From contig JANRMQ010000004.1 of NCBI GenBank assembly GCA_040981125.1, positions 313,442 through 377,441 on the forward strand: a stretch of DNA of 64,000 nucleotides. The letters run 5' to 3'. A model generated the notes under the pieces. It was not told the DNA's origin. It made no database searches and worked only from the letters and a program-made list of their open reading frames with translations. The translations under genes and the position numbers were made by a program. This DNA comes from DASSBQ01 sp040981125. Lineage in GTDB: Bacteria > Nitrospirota > Nitrospiria > Nitrospirales > Nitrospiraceae. Every line of letters starts with the position of its first letter. Positions within the stretch are counted from its first letter, which is position 1. This document shows positions 32,127-41,814 of the stretch, piece by piece.

Positions 32127-33844
32127 TGGCAGGAATGCCGTCCCGCGGGCGTCGGATGGTTGTGTCGGCCGGGTTGGTCATTGCTTTTGTGTTTGTGCTA
32201 ATCAGACTCGTGACTCTGCAGGTGCTCCAGGCGGCCGAGTTGACCGTCAAGGCTGACCGTCAGCATCAGAAGAGCGTTTCATTTGAGGGAGCCAGGGGGA
32301 CCATCTACGATCGCCACGGGAAAGTATTGGCTATGAATATGGATGTGCCGTCGGTATTCGGTGTACCCAGCTCACTCGGCAATCCCGGTCAAACGGCAAG
32401 ACATCTCTCCCCGATCCTACATGTTCGAGCCGGTGAATTGGAAAAGAAACTTCGGCAGGAAAAGCACTTTGTCTGGTTGGCGCGCAAATTGGAGCCGGAG
32501 CAGGGGCGCAGATTGGAGCGTCTCACGCTGGACGGTGTCGGCGTGGTCATGGAAGGAAGAAGATTTTATCCGAAAGGGCCGCTGCTGTCCCATGTTCTGG
32601 GTTTCGCGGGAATGGATGACCGGGGGCTGGAAGGAGTCGAGCTGAAATATGAGGCCTTCCTTCGCGGAGAGAAGCGGGTGGTGGTTCTCCAGCGAGACGC
32701 CCTTGGACGGGCGGTATTCCCAAAAGGACTGAATGAAAAGGGTGTGGTTGGAGGACATAGTCTGGTTCTTACCATTGACGAGGTCATTCAATACATTGCT
32801 GAAAAAGAGCTTGACGAGGCGGTCAACCGCAGCAACGCGAAGTCCGGAACTATTGTCGTGACCAATCCCAAGACCGGGGCCATCCTTGCGATGGCCGTCA
32901 GTCCGCGATTCGATCCGAACGCCGTCGGCGCGCTGAGCCCGGATCGATGGCGCAATCGAGCCCTCACCGACTCCTATGAACCGGGATCGACTATGAAGGT
33001 AGTCCTGGCGGCAGCGGCCTTGGAAGAGAAGGTAATGACCCCCGGCTCGATGATCTTTGGCGAGCATGGGCAAATGGCGGTGTCCAACACCATCATCCAT
33101 GATCATGAGAAATCCGGTTGGATGACGTTTGCCCAGATGATCCAACGGTCCAGCAACATCGGGGCGGCCAAAGTCGGTATGACCCTGGGTGACTGGCGTC
33201 TCTATGATTATTTGAAAGAATTCGGATTTGGCGATAAGAGCGATATTGATTTGCCGGGCGAAGCCTCGGGCTTATTGCGAAGTCCTCGCGAATGGGGGCG
33301 GCGGTCCGTGGCCTCTATCTCGATGGGGCAGGAAATCGGCGTGACACCGCTGCAAATGGTAACGGCGATCGGAGCCATCGCCAATGGCGGCCTTCTCATG
33401 AAACCTTACGTGATGTCGGAAATTCGAAACGCGCAGAATTTGCCGATTGCGCAAACCAAACCGCAAGTCCGCCGTCGCGTCATCTCGACGGATACGGCCC
33501 GGACGCTGACTCATATCATGGAAGGAGTGGTGACCAGTGGAACGGGCGGCAAGGCGGCTATCCCCGGATATCAGGTGGCGGGAAAGACCGGTACCGCACA
33601 AAAAATCGATCCTCGAACGGGGGCGTATTCGTCCACTCTACTGGTGGGATCCTTCGTGGGTTTTGTTCCGGCCGAGGATCCTCAGTTGGCGATGATCGTC
33701 GCCATTGATGAACCGCACGGCGAGGGGTGGGGAGGAGTGGTGGCGGCTCCGGTTTTTCGAAGGGTGGGAGAGCAAGTATTGAATTATCTCGGGATACCGG
33801 CGGAGGAACCGGTGAGGGTGGCTCTCGCAGATCCGACGTTGTGA
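32126..33844 (+). CDS. ftsI: Septal peptidoglycan transpeptidase FtsI (PBP3)
   Basis: The 572-residue protein has one N-terminal membrane helix (about 12-32) and the PBP dimerisation domain beginning R-G-T-I-Y-D-R-H-G. The transpeptidase domain carries S288-x-x-K291 in P-G-S-T-M-K, an S-S-N motif and the K-T-G motif in A-G-K-T-G-T-A. It crosslinks peptidoglycan at the division site. It starts at GTG 32126, overlapping the ftsL stop by one base. No PASTA domain follows, so it is FtsI rather than Spo-type PBP2x. Confidence 0.95.
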   Translation: MAGMPSRGRRMVVSAGLVIAFVFVLIRLVTLQVLQAAELTVKADRQHQKSVSFEGARGTIYDRHGKVLAMNMDVPSVFGVPSSLGNPGQTARHLSPILHVRAGELEKKLRQEKHFVWLARKLEPEQGRRLERLTLDGVGVVMEGRRFYPKGPLLSHVLGFAGMDDRGLEGVELKYEAFLRGEKRVVVLQRDALGRAVFPKGLNEKGVVGGHSLVLTIDEVIQYIAEKELDEAVNRSNAKSGTIVVTNPKTGAILAMAVSPRFDPNAVGALSPDRWRNRALTDSYEPGSTMKVVLAAAALEEKVMTPGSMIFGEHGQMAVSNTIIHDHEKSGWMTFAQMIQRSSNIGAAKVGMTLGDWRLYDYLKEFGFGDKSDIDLPGEASGLLRSPREWGRRSVASISMGQEIGVTPLQMVTAIGAIANGGLLMKPYVMSEIRNAQNLPIAQTKPQVRRRVISTDTARTLTHIMEGVVTSGTGGKAAIPGYQVAGKTGTAQKIDPRTGAYSSTLLVGSFVGFVPAEDPQLAMIVAIDEPHGEGWGGVVAAPVFRRVGEQVLNYLGIPAEEPVRVALADPTL

Positions 33845-33847
33845 TGC

Positions 33848-35353
33848 ATGACGCTTGATGAATTGGTAAGTCCTCTTGAAAGCCGGTTGGAGGTGATGGA
33901 GCGACGCGGCGACCAGCGAGTCGTCATTACAGGCGTGACCGATGATTCCAGGGCCGTCGAACCAGGTACGTTGTTCGTCGCGGTGAAGGGGGAGCGAGCA
34001 GACGGACATGATTATCTCGGCGCGGCCGTCAAGCAGGGGGCCGGCGCGGTCGTAATCCAGCAGGGCGGGTCCCCTCTTCTGCCGACCATACGGGTGAAGG
34101 ATTCGCGGCGGGCGCTTGGTCTCTTGGGCAGTCGGTTTCACGGTGATCCCACCGCCCAGCTTCGTGTGGTCGGTGTCACGGGAACGAACGGCAAAACCAC
34201 GACGACCTATGTCTGCAAGAGTCTATTGCAGTCTTGTGGCCGCCGAGTCGGCCTGATTGGGACGGTGGCCTATCTCATCGGCGATGAGATCATCCCCGCC
34301 TCTCATACCACGCCGGGGGCGATAGAACTTCAAGGTCTCTTCGCTCGAATGGTGCGGGCGGGATTGGACGGAGTCGTCATGGAAGTTTCCTCCCACGCAT
34401 TGGCATTGGATCGCACGGCCGGCGCGGAATTCGACGTGGCGGTTTTTACGAACCTCACTCAGGATCATCTCGATTTTCATGGGACGATGGATGAATATTT
34501 TCGCGCGAAGCTGCGCCTTTTTAGTAGTCTCGGTCGGGAGGGAAGGAAGGCGGGCGAGAAACGCGCCATTGTCAACCTGGATGATCCGCGGGGCGACGCA
34601 GTGCGGGCCGCGTGCTCAGTCCCGGTCTGGACCTATGGAATTCAGAGGGAGGCGGACCTACAGGCGCATGACGTGAATTTGACGCCGGGGGGAACGACAT
34701 TTCGACTCAGCACTCCAAAAGGGTCGATTGTCGTCAAAAGCAATTTGGTGGGCGAACATAATGTCTACAATCTCCTTGCCGCCATCGGCGTCGTCCTGCA
34801 TGAAGGCATGGCGCTCGAGCAAATCCAGGCGGGGATTGCCGACGTGGCGAATGTTCCGGGTCGATTCGAGCGGGTTGAAGAAGGTCAGGATTTTGCCGTG
34901 GTGGTGGACTATGCCCACACAGATGATGCGTTGGCTCGTTTATTGACGGCAGCCCAAGCTCTGCGGACAGGGCGGATTATTACCGTGTTCGGATGCGGCG
35001 GCGACAGGGATCGGACAAAACGTCCAAAGATGGGGCGGGTCGCAGTCCGTTTCAGCGACGTCGTCATACTCACGTCGGATAATCCGCGGACCGAAGATCC
35101 GGCCGGCATCCTGGCAGAGGTGGAAGTGGGCGTGAAGGAGACGTTGAAGGAGCGGCCTGAGGTGGACTATGTGTTGGTGGCCGATCGGCGTCTCGCGATC
35201 GAACGCGCGATCCGAGAGGCTCGACTTGGAGATATTGTGCTGATTGCCGGGAAGGGCCACGAGGACTATCAGATTATCGGGACCAAGAAATTCCACTTCG
35301 ACGATCGAGAGGTCGCCCGCGAGGCGATTCGCAATTTGGGGTTATCCGTCTAA
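33848..35353 (+). CDS. murE: UDP-MurNAc-L-Ala-D-Glu:meso-diaminopimelate ligase MurE
   Basis: The 501-residue Mur ligase has the ATP site G-V-T-G-T-N-G-K-T-T-T, D-H-L-D-F-H-G in the central domain, and D-N-P-R (in T-S-D-N-P-R-T-E-D-P) in the C-terminal domain. D-N-P-R is the known marker for meso-diaminopimelate rather than lysine as the third amino acid, so this organism should make DAP-type wall. It starts 3 bp after ftsI. Confidence 0.96.
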   Translation: MTLDELVSPLESRLEVMERRGDQRVVITGVTDDSRAVEPGTLFVAVKGERADGHDYLGAAVKQGAGAVVIQQGGSPLLPTIRVKDSRRALGLLGSRFHGDPTAQLRVVGVTGTNGKTTTTYVCKSLLQSCGRRVGLIGTVAYLIGDEIIPASHTTPGAIELQGLFARMVRAGLDGVVMEVSSHALALDRTAGAEFDVAVFTNLTQDHLDFHGTMDEYFRAKLRLFSSLGREGRKAGEKRAIVNLDDPRGDAVRAACSVPVWTYGIQREADLQAHDVNLTPGGTTFRLSTPKGSIVVKSNLVGEHNVYNLLAAIGVVLHEGMALEQIQAGIADVANVPGRFERVEEGQDFAVVVDYAHTDDALARLLTAAQALRTGRIITVFGCGGDRDRTKRPKMGRVAVRFSDVVILTSDNPRTEDPAGILAEVEVGVKETLKERPEVDYVLVADRRLAIERAIREARLGDIVLIAGKGHEDYQIIGTKKFHFDDREVAREAIRNLGLSV

Positions 35354-35376
35354 TCGCCGCAGGCTTAGGCTGATCC

Positions 35377-36813
35377 ATGTCTCTCTTCACGATCGAGGAA
35401 ATCCTGGAAGTCCTCAGCGGCAAGCTGATATCGGGTCGGCCGGCGCCGAGCTTGAAGCGAAAGGTCCGGCGCGTGGTGTCCGATTCCAGACTCGTGCGGA
35501 CCGGTGATCTGTTCGTGGCCTTCGCCGGCGATCGGTTCGACGGCCATGCTTTTGTGGAGACGGTCCTGGCCAAGGGAGCGGCGGGAGTCATCGTACAGGA
35601 GGACTATCAGCTGCCGTCGTTGCCAAAGAAACGAATGGGCGAGCCGGTCTTGATCGGCGTCAAGGATACGCTGGTCGCCTATCAGCAATTGGCCGCGCAT
35701 CATCGGTCGAGGTTTGCCATACCGGTGGTCGCAATCACCGGCAGCAACGGAAAAACCACGACAAAAGAAATGGTCGCCGCCGTATTGGCCCGCCGCTGGC
35801 GGACATTGAAGACCGAAGGCAATCTGAATAATCGTATCGGTGTGCCGCACACGCTCTTCTTACTGACGCCCCGCCATGAGGCGGCAGTCATCGAAATGGG
35901 CGTGGACCAGGAAGGGCAGACGACCAGGTTGTGCGAGATCGCCAGGCCGACCGTCGGCATCATTACGAATATCGGGCCCGACCATCTGGAATTTTTCGGA
36001 AGCATGGAGGGTTCCGCGCAGGCGAAGGCGGAGCTACTGGATAAGCTTCCTCTCGACGGAGCCGTTGTCCTAAATGCGGACGATCAGTATTTCGATTATC
36101 TGGCTGCCAGGGCGCAATGCCGCGTCGTATCGTTCGGCCTGTCGCCGAAGGCCGATGTGCGGGCCGCCCTGAGCCGTGACGGAAACAACGACGGCGCAAC
36201 CTTCGGATTGATTCTTCCCGGGAGGGCGCGCCCGATCACGATCCGACTGAAGACCCATGGGCACCATAATATACAAAACGCATTGGCTGCTGCGGCGGTG
36301 GGTTACGTCTTGGGGGTGCCAGGGGCAGCGATCGCGGAGGGATTGGGACGGTTCCGGCCGGCGGCCATGCGGTCTCAAATTCTTCGATGCCATGGGTTGC
36401 GGGTCATCAATGATTGCTACAATGCCAATCCTGCCTCCATGCAGGCCGCCATCCGGCTTTTGGCTCAGCTGGGATCGGGAAAGCGCACGATTGCCGTGTT
36501 GGGCGATATGCTTGAATTGGGCTCTGATGCGAAGCAGTTGCATCGCACGGTCGGAGTGTTGTTGGCGGAACAAGGCGTTACGCAATTAATCAGTTGCGGC
36601 GTGCTCGGGCGCGAGTTGGCGCAGGGCGCACGCTCGGCCGGGATGGCTGCCGACCGGATCATCGAAGTTCCGGACGCCGCCGCAGCCGGGGACACTCTCA
36701 AGGCCATGGTCCGGCAAGGAGACGTGGTCTTGGTGAAAGCGTCGAGAGGCATGCGCATGGAGCAGGTCGTCGAGGCCCTCACCGGCATGCGGCGGGTGGC
36801 GAAAGCCTCATAG
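35377..36813 (+). CDS. murF: UDP-MurNAc-tripeptide:D-Ala-D-Ala ligase MurF
   Basis: The 478-residue Mur ligase has I-T-G-S-N-G-K-T-T-T-K-E-M as its ATP loop, E-M-G-V-D-Q-E-G, and N-D-C-Y-N-A-N-P-A-S-M in the C-terminal half, all typical of MurF. It adds D-Ala-D-Ala to complete the UDP-pentapeptide in the cytoplasm. It lies between murE and mraY with a 23-bp gap upstream. Length is normal. Confidence 0.95.
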   Translation: MSLFTIEEILEVLSGKLISGRPAPSLKRKVRRVVSDSRLVRTGDLFVAFAGDRFDGHAFVETVLAKGAAGVIVQEDYQLPSLPKKRMGEPVLIGVKDTLVAYQQLAAHHRSRFAIPVVAITGSNGKTTTKEMVAAVLARRWRTLKTEGNLNNRIGVPHTLFLLTPRHEAAVIEMGVDQEGQTTRLCEIARPTVGIITNIGPDHLEFFGSMEGSAQAKAELLDKLPLDGAVVLNADDQYFDYLAARAQCRVVSFGLSPKADVRAALSRDGNNDGATFGLILPGRARPITIRLKTHGHHNIQNALAAAAVGYVLGVPGAAIAEGLGRFRPAAMRSQILRCHGLRVINDCYNANPASMQAAIRLLAQLGSGKRTIAVLGDMLELGSDAKQLHRTVGVLLAEQGVTQLISCGVLGRELAQGARSAGMAADRIIEVPDAAAAGDTLKAMVRQGDVVLVKASRGMRMEQVVEALTGMRRVAKAS

Positions 36814-36871
36814 CAAAGGACGGCATGACGATTCGATTCGTTCGTCGATCGAACCAAGCCTGAAGTATCGG

Positions 36872-37948
36872 ATGCTATACAATTGGCTCTATCCGCTGCA
36901 CACGCAATTTTCGTTTCTGAACGTCTTCCGGTATCAAAGCTTCCGGATTATCTACGCCGCCGTCACCGCATTTCTCATCGCCTTTGCGCTGGCTCCCTGG
37001 GTGATCCGGAAACTGCAGGAAATCAAATTGGGGCAGCAGATCCGGGACGACGGCCCCAAGCGTCATTTGGCCAAGAGCGGGACTCCCACGATGGGAGGCA
37101 TCCTGATTATTTTCGCCGTCGTGCTCTCCACTCTGCTCTGGGCGGATTTAACGAACCGGTATGTCTGGTTGGTCGTGCTGGCGACGGTAGGATTCGGCGC
37201 GGTGGGATTCGCCGACGACTATCTGAAATTCATCAAGGCGCAATCGAAAGGCTTGTCGGCCACCCAAAAGTTTCTCGGCCAGATTTCCGTCGCGCTGGCA
37301 ATCGGGCTTTTGTTGTACATGTTGCCGAGTTATACCACGAAGCTCAGCGTGCCGTTCTTCAAACATTTCACTCCCGATCTGGGGATGTTTTACATCGTCT
37401 TCGCGATCTTGGTCATTGTCGGCAGCTCCAACGCGGTCAATCTCACCGACGGGCTCGACGGCTTGGCGATCGGGCCGGTCATGATCGCGTCGCTTGCTTA
37501 TACGATCGTTGCATACGTGACGGGCAATAAAGTGATGGCCGAATATCTGCTCATTCCGTATATCGAGGGCGCGGGGGAAATTGCCATTTTTACGGGGGCG
37601 ATTCTGGGATCGAGCCTCGGGTTTCTCTGGTTCAATACCTACCCGGCTTCCGTGTTCATGGGAGACGTGGGTTCTCTTCCCTTGGGCGCGGCCTTGGGAA
37701 CCGTGGCGGTCATCAGCAAACATGAATTGCTGCTGCTGCTCGTCGGCGGCGTGTTCGTGATCGAAGCGGTGTCGGTCATTTTTCAAGTCATTTCGTTTAA
37801 GTCCCGTGGAAAGCGCATTTTTCTCATGGCGCCCATTCATCATCATTTCGAGATGAAGGGATGGGAGGAACCGAAGGTAGTGGTCCGCCTCTGGATTATC
37901 GCGATTCTGCTGGCCTTGTTGAGTTTGAGCACGTTGAAACTCCGGTAA
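36872..37948 (+). CDS. mraY: Phospho-MurNAc-pentapeptide translocase MraY
   Basis: The 358-residue integral membrane enzyme has about ten helices. It carries D-D-G-P-K-R-H-L-x-K-x-G-T-P-T-M-G-G, F-A-D-D-Y-L-K, N-L-T-D-G-L-D-G-L and M-A-P-I-H-H-H-F-E, which together hold the catalytic Asp residues and the HHH motif. It transfers phospho-MurNAc-pentapeptide to undecaprenyl phosphate, making lipid I. Confidence 0.97.
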   Translation: MLYNWLYPLHTQFSFLNVFRYQSFRIIYAAVTAFLIAFALAPWVIRKLQEIKLGQQIRDDGPKRHLAKSGTPTMGGILIIFAVVLSTLLWADLTNRYVWLVVLATVGFGAVGFADDYLKFIKAQSKGLSATQKFLGQISVALAIGLLLYMLPSYTTKLSVPFFKHFTPDLGMFYIVFAILVIVGSSNAVNLTDGLDGLAIGPVMIASLAYTIVAYVTGNKVMAEYLLIPYIEGAGEIAIFTGAILGSSLGFLWFNTYPASVFMGDVGSLPLGAALGTVAVISKHELLLLLVGGVFVIEAVSVIFQVISFKSRGKRIFLMAPIHHHFEMKGWEEPKVVVRLWIIAILLALLSLSTLKLR

Positions 37949-37955
37949 TGATCTC

Positions 37956-39362
37956 GTGAATTACAAGGACGTCAACGTTGTCGTCGTGGGCCTCGCCAGG
38001 AGCGGCGCCGCCGCCGCGCGATTGCTGGACGCCGCCGGCGCTCATGTCACCGTGGCGGACCGCAAGGAATCGTCGGAACTCGGCGGCGTGCTGTCGCAAT
38101 TGAATCAGGACCGTATACGGACGGCATTGGGATCCGGCTATGACTCCGCGCTCGAGGGCGCCGATGTGATCGTGATCAGCCCTGGTGTCCCATCCGGATT
38201 GGAGGCGCTGGAAGAGGCTCGAAAACGCGGCGTCAAAGTGATCGGCGAATTGGAATTGGCCTCGCAGTTTCTGAATGCACCGATTCTGGCCGTCACCGGT
38301 ACGAACGGAAAGAGCACGACGGTCACGCTGATCGGGCTCTTTCTCAAGGAAGCGGGGAAGTCGGCCTTTGTCGGAGGCAATCTCGGCACGGCGATCAGCG
38401 AAGCCGCATTGGCGATCTATCGTGCTCAACAGCCCGATGCAGAGAGCGGGTCTCCAAGGAATCCCTATGATTTTCTGGTTGTGGAAGTGTCCAGCTTCCA
38501 ACTGGAGACGATCGAAAGCTTTCATCCCTGGGTGGCCGCGATTCTCAATGTGACGCTTGACCATATGGATCGCTACCGCTCAGTCGAAGACTATGTGGCC
38601 GCGAAAGCCAGGATCTTCGAGAACCAAGTGGCCGGGGATTATGCGGTTTTAAATTTGGACGATGAACGGGTGGCACGATTGCGTCCCGACATTCAAGCCA
38701 ACGTGTTGGGATTCCGCCGCCGGCCGAGCGCTGCCGGAATGGTGGACAGAGAGACCTATCTTGCCGGCGATCGGATCGTCTCGACCGTCACCGGCAAGCT
38801 GGAGGAGATCTGCCGAAGAAGCGATATGCGGCTGATCGGTTTGCATAATGTGGATAATGTCATGGCGGCCGTGACCTATGCGTTGCTCTGCGGATGCCCT
38901 TTGGAGGCCATCCGCCGGGTGTTGTGTTCTTTTCCGGGTCTCGAACACGCGCTGGAAGTCGTCCGCGATCGCCGGGGTGTTCGGTATGTGAACGATTCCA
39001 AGGGAACCAACGTGGATGCCACGCTGAAGGCCTTGGAGGGTATCGAACAGCCGATTTGGTTGATCGCCGGCGGCCGTGACAAAGGCGGGGATTTCGCGCG
39101 GTTGGAAGAGGCGATTCGCAAACGTGTGAAACGCCTGATACTGATCGGTGAAGCGGCGCCGCGTATCCAGTCCGCCGTCGGTCCATTTGATCAGGTCCGT
39201 CACGCTGCGACGCTTCGCGAAGCGGTGGAACTGGCCGCGGGGGAGGCCCAGCCGGGTGACGTGGTGCTGCTCTCGCCGGCCTGTGCCAGCTTCGACATGT
39301 TCGCCGACTATCAGGACCGCGGACGACAATTCAAGGCATTGGTGCATGGGCTGCCGGCATGA
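37956..39362 (+). CDS. murD: UDP-MurNAc-L-alanine:D-glutamate ligase MurD
   Basis: The 468-residue Mur ligase has an N-terminal Rossmann domain (V-V-V-G-L-A-R-S-G), the ATP loop V-T-G-T-N-G-K-S-T-T, V-E-V-S-S-F-Q-L-E, and N-D-S-K-G-T-N-V-D-A in the C-terminal domain, the usual MurD signature. It begins at GTG 37956, 7 bp after mraY; no in-frame ATG gives the nucleotide-binding start. A short insert near residue 165 (P-D-A-E-S-G-S-P) is not common in the family. Confidence 0.95.
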   Translation: MNYKDVNVVVVGLARSGAAAARLLDAAGAHVTVADRKESSELGGVLSQLNQDRIRTALGSGYDSALEGADVIVISPGVPSGLEALEEARKRGVKVIGELELASQFLNAPILAVTGTNGKSTTVTLIGLFLKEAGKSAFVGGNLGTAISEAALAIYRAQQPDAESGSPRNPYDFLVVEVSSFQLETIESFHPWVAAILNVTLDHMDRYRSVEDYVAAKARIFENQVAGDYAVLNLDDERVARLRPDIQANVLGFRRRPSAAGMVDRETYLAGDRIVSTVTGKLEEICRRSDMRLIGLHNVDNVMAAVTYALLCGCPLEAIRRVLCSFPGLEHALEVVRDRRGVRYVNDSKGTNVDATLKALEGIEQPIWLIAGGRDKGGDFARLEEAIRKRVKRLILIGEAAPRIQSAVGPFDQVRHAATLREAVELAAGEAQPGDVVLLSPACASFDMFADYQDRGRQFKALVHGLPA

Positions 39363-39405
39363 TCGCTCCGGCGACCCGGGGCCTCGGAGGAGTGACAGCT
39401 GAAAA

Positions 39406-40614
39406 ATGGCGCAGAAAGCGGTCGGGACGCTGACATTGCCATGGTCCGCATCGGGACAACGGTCGGCGAAGCGAGTGGCGATGGACCCGACGCTCCTGGC
39501 GGTGACCCTTATCCTTTCGCTCGTGGGTTTGGTCATGGTATTCAGCGCGAGCGCGGTCGTGGCGGGCAATCGTTTTCACGATCCATGGTACTACCTCAAG
39601 CGCCAGATGGCCTGGATGGTCGTCGGCTTGGTCCTCATGCATGTGGCATCGCGCATCGATTATACGGTGTGGCGCAAGCTCGCCGTGCCGATGCTGGCCT
39701 TGAACGTCGTGCTTCTTGCCTTGGTTCTTGTTCCTTCTCTAGGGGTCGTGGCCAAAGGAGCGAGGCGATGGCTTCAGGTCGGTTCGATTCATGTGCAGCC
39801 GGCCGAATTGGTGAAGGTCGTGTCGGTAATTTATTTATCCGCCTATTTGACGAAGAAGAACGAGAAGATCACGCAGTTCACCAGAGGGCTGTTGCCGCCG
39901 GTCATCGTGGTCGGTTTGTTGAGCGGCTTGGTGTTGATGGAGCCGGATCTGGGCACCGTCGTCGTCATGGGGTTGGTCATGGTGACCCTGTTGTTCCTCG
40001 GCGGGGCGAAGATCCAGCACCTCGCCACGCTGGGCCTCTGCGCGCTCCCGCTGGTGTTGATGTTGATCTTGCGGTCCAGCTATCGGCGCCAGCGATTGAT
40101 GACGTTTCTTTCGCCCTGGAAAGACGCCGCCGATGCGGGTTTCCAGATTACACAATCCTTTCTGGCGTTCGGCAGCGGGGGACTGTTCGGGGTCGGCCTC
40201 GGCGAAGGGAAGCAGAAGCTGTTCTTCTTGCCGGAGGCGCACACCGATTTTGTGCTGGCGCTCATCGGCGAGGAATTGGGCTTGATCGGGACCGTCTTGA
40301 TCGTGTTGTTGTTCGCATTGTTCGTGGCCAAGGGCGTTCAAGTGGCGAACCGGGCGAGGGGGCCGTTCGGGCGCTATCTCGGCATGGGCATCACGCTGCT
40401 GATCGGAGTACAGGCGCTGGTCAATGCCGGCGTGGTCACCGGCTTGCTTCCCACCAAAGGCTTGACCTTGCCGTTTATCAGTTACGGAGGGTCGTCACTC
40501 GTGGCCAGTCTCTTGGCGGTCGGCATCCTGTTGAGCATTTCCCGGGATCGCCATGGAGGTCGCGAAAGCGGCGGAGCGAAAAGTGGACGGGCGCAGGCGA
40601 AGGGAGGCGCATGA
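39406..40614 (+). CDS. ftsW: Septal peptidoglycan glycosyltransferase FtsW
   Basis: The 402-residue SEDS protein has ten hydrophobic helices. Motifs include V-M-V-F-S-A-S in the first helix, K-G-A-R-R-W-L, Q-P-A-E-L-V-K, A-H-T-D-F-V-L-A-L-I-G-E-E-L-G, and P-F-I-S-Y-G-G-S-S. It polymerises lipid II at the septum with FtsI. The N-terminal 25 residues are cytoplasmic. An ATG at 39481 is a possible shorter start. Its stop overlaps murG by ATGA. Confidence 0.95.
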   Translation: MAQKAVGTLTLPWSASGQRSAKRVAMDPTLLAVTLILSLVGLVMVFSASAVVAGNRFHDPWYYLKRQMAWMVVGLVLMHVASRIDYTVWRKLAVPMLALNVVLLALVLVPSLGVVAKGARRWLQVGSIHVQPAELVKVVSVIYLSAYLTKKNEKITQFTRGLLPPVIVVGLLSGLVLMEPDLGTVVVMGLVMVTLLFLGGAKIQHLATLGLCALPLVLMLILRSSYRRQRLMTFLSPWKDAADAGFQITQSFLAFGSGGLFGVGLGEGKQKLFFLPEAHTDFVLALIGEELGLIGTVLIVLLFALFVAKGVQVANRARGPFGRYLGMGITLLIGVQALVNAGVVTGLLPTKGLTLPFISYGGSSLVASLLAVGILLSISRDRHGGRESGGAKSGRAQAKGGA

Positions 40615-41726
40615 ACGTGGTGATTGCCGCGGGCGGAACCGGGGGACATCTGTATCCCGCGATTGCGGTAGCACGGGAATTCCTGCGCCGGGATCACGCG
40701 ACCCATATCGTATTCGTCGGCACCGCGCGCGGCATTGAATCCAGCGTATTGTCCCATGAAGGGTTCGAGCTGGATTTGATCTCGGCCAAGCCGCTGATGG
40801 GCAAGCATGTCCTCGAGAGAGCACGCGCATTGGCTGCTATTCCCGTGAGCCTGTGGCAATCGTTGCGGGTGCTTAAGCGCAGACGGGCCGACCTTGTCAT
40901 CGGAGTCGGCGGCTATACGAGCCCCACTGTCTTGCTGGCTGCGTTCCTCCGCCGGATTCCGAGCGTCATTCTGGAACCGAACGCTTATCCCGGCCTGGCC
41001 AATACCGTCGTCGCGCCGCTCGCTCATCGAATCTTCTTGGCGTTTGAATCAGCGAAACAGTATTTCAAACAGGCGACGGTTCGGGTCGTAGGGATGCCCG
41101 TACGGCAGGCCTTCTTGGATCAACGATCAGACAACGTACAGCGGGCCATGTCCGGAGGACGCCATGTATTGATCTTTGGAGGCAGCCAAGGGGCGAAAGC
41201 GATTAATTCGGCGGTGATTGAGGCGTTGCCGGCATTGCAAGCCATCAGTGGCCTGCGGGTCACGCATCAAACCGGTGCGCATGATTTTGAGCGAGTGGCG
41301 GAGGCGTATCGACGGGCCGGCCTGCCGGCCGAGGTCGTGCCGTTTCTGTATGACATGCCGGCCGTGTTGCAGTCGGCGGATCTGATCGTGGCACGAGCCG
41401 GCGGGATGACGGTCGCAGAACTCACGGTGTGCGGGAAGCCCGCCATTCTTGTTCCACTGCCGACCGCGATTTACAACCATCAGGCGCTCAACGCCGCGGT
41501 GATGGAGTCGGCCGGCGCCGCCGTGGTGCTGCCTCAGGCGGAATTGACCGGATTGCGGTTGGCCGACACGCTGGCCGCCATTCTCAATGAACCGGAGCGA
41601 CTTCGCGCCATGAGCGAAAAGAGCGCCGGCATCGGGCGGAGTGATGCCGCAGAAGTCATTGTCCGTGAATGTTATGACGTAATGGGGAGGCGTCATGAGA
41701 CCAACAGGAGTGTTGGAGCGGTATGA
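40611..41726 (+). CDS. murG: Lipid II synthase MurG (UDP-GlcNAc transferase)
   Basis: The 371-residue GT28 protein starts V-V-I-A-A-G-G-T-G-G-H-L-Y-P-A and has a second glycine loop, F-G-G-S-Q-G-A-K-A-I-N. The donor-site region reads A-R-A-G-G-M-T-V-A-E-L. It adds GlcNAc to lipid I on the inner face of the membrane. AGGGAGG precedes the ATG. The last six residues or so extend past the normal end into the leader before murC. Confidence 0.96.
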   Translation: MNVVIAAGGTGGHLYPAIAVAREFLRRDHATHIVFVGTARGIESSVLSHEGFELDLISAKPLMGKHVLERARALAAIPVSLWQSLRVLKRRRADLVIGVGGYTSPTVLLAAFLRRIPSVILEPNAYPGLANTVVAPLAHRIFLAFESAKQYFKQATVRVVGMPVRQAFLDQRSDNVQRAMSGGRHVLIFGGSQGAKAINSAVIEALPALQAISGLRVTHQTGAHDFERVAEAYRRAGLPAEVVPFLYDMPAVLQSADLIVARAGGMTVAELTVCGKPAILVPLPTAIYNHQALNAAVMESAGAAVVLPQAELTGLRLADTLAAILNEPERLRAMSEKSAGIGRSDAAEVIVRECYDVMGRRHETNRSVGAV

Positions 41727-41814
41727 GCGGAGAGAAGTTCAGCGTCACGAACGTGAGCGCCCCGGCCGTGCTCCGCAAACATTTCCCAGAGCCAATGAGT
41801 TGAGGCGGACCGCC

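Noticed and set aside
39441..40610. Long open frame upstream of murG in the murG reading frame
   Set aside because: It is the alternative frame of ftsW and murG has a clear start at 40611 with its own ribosome binding site.
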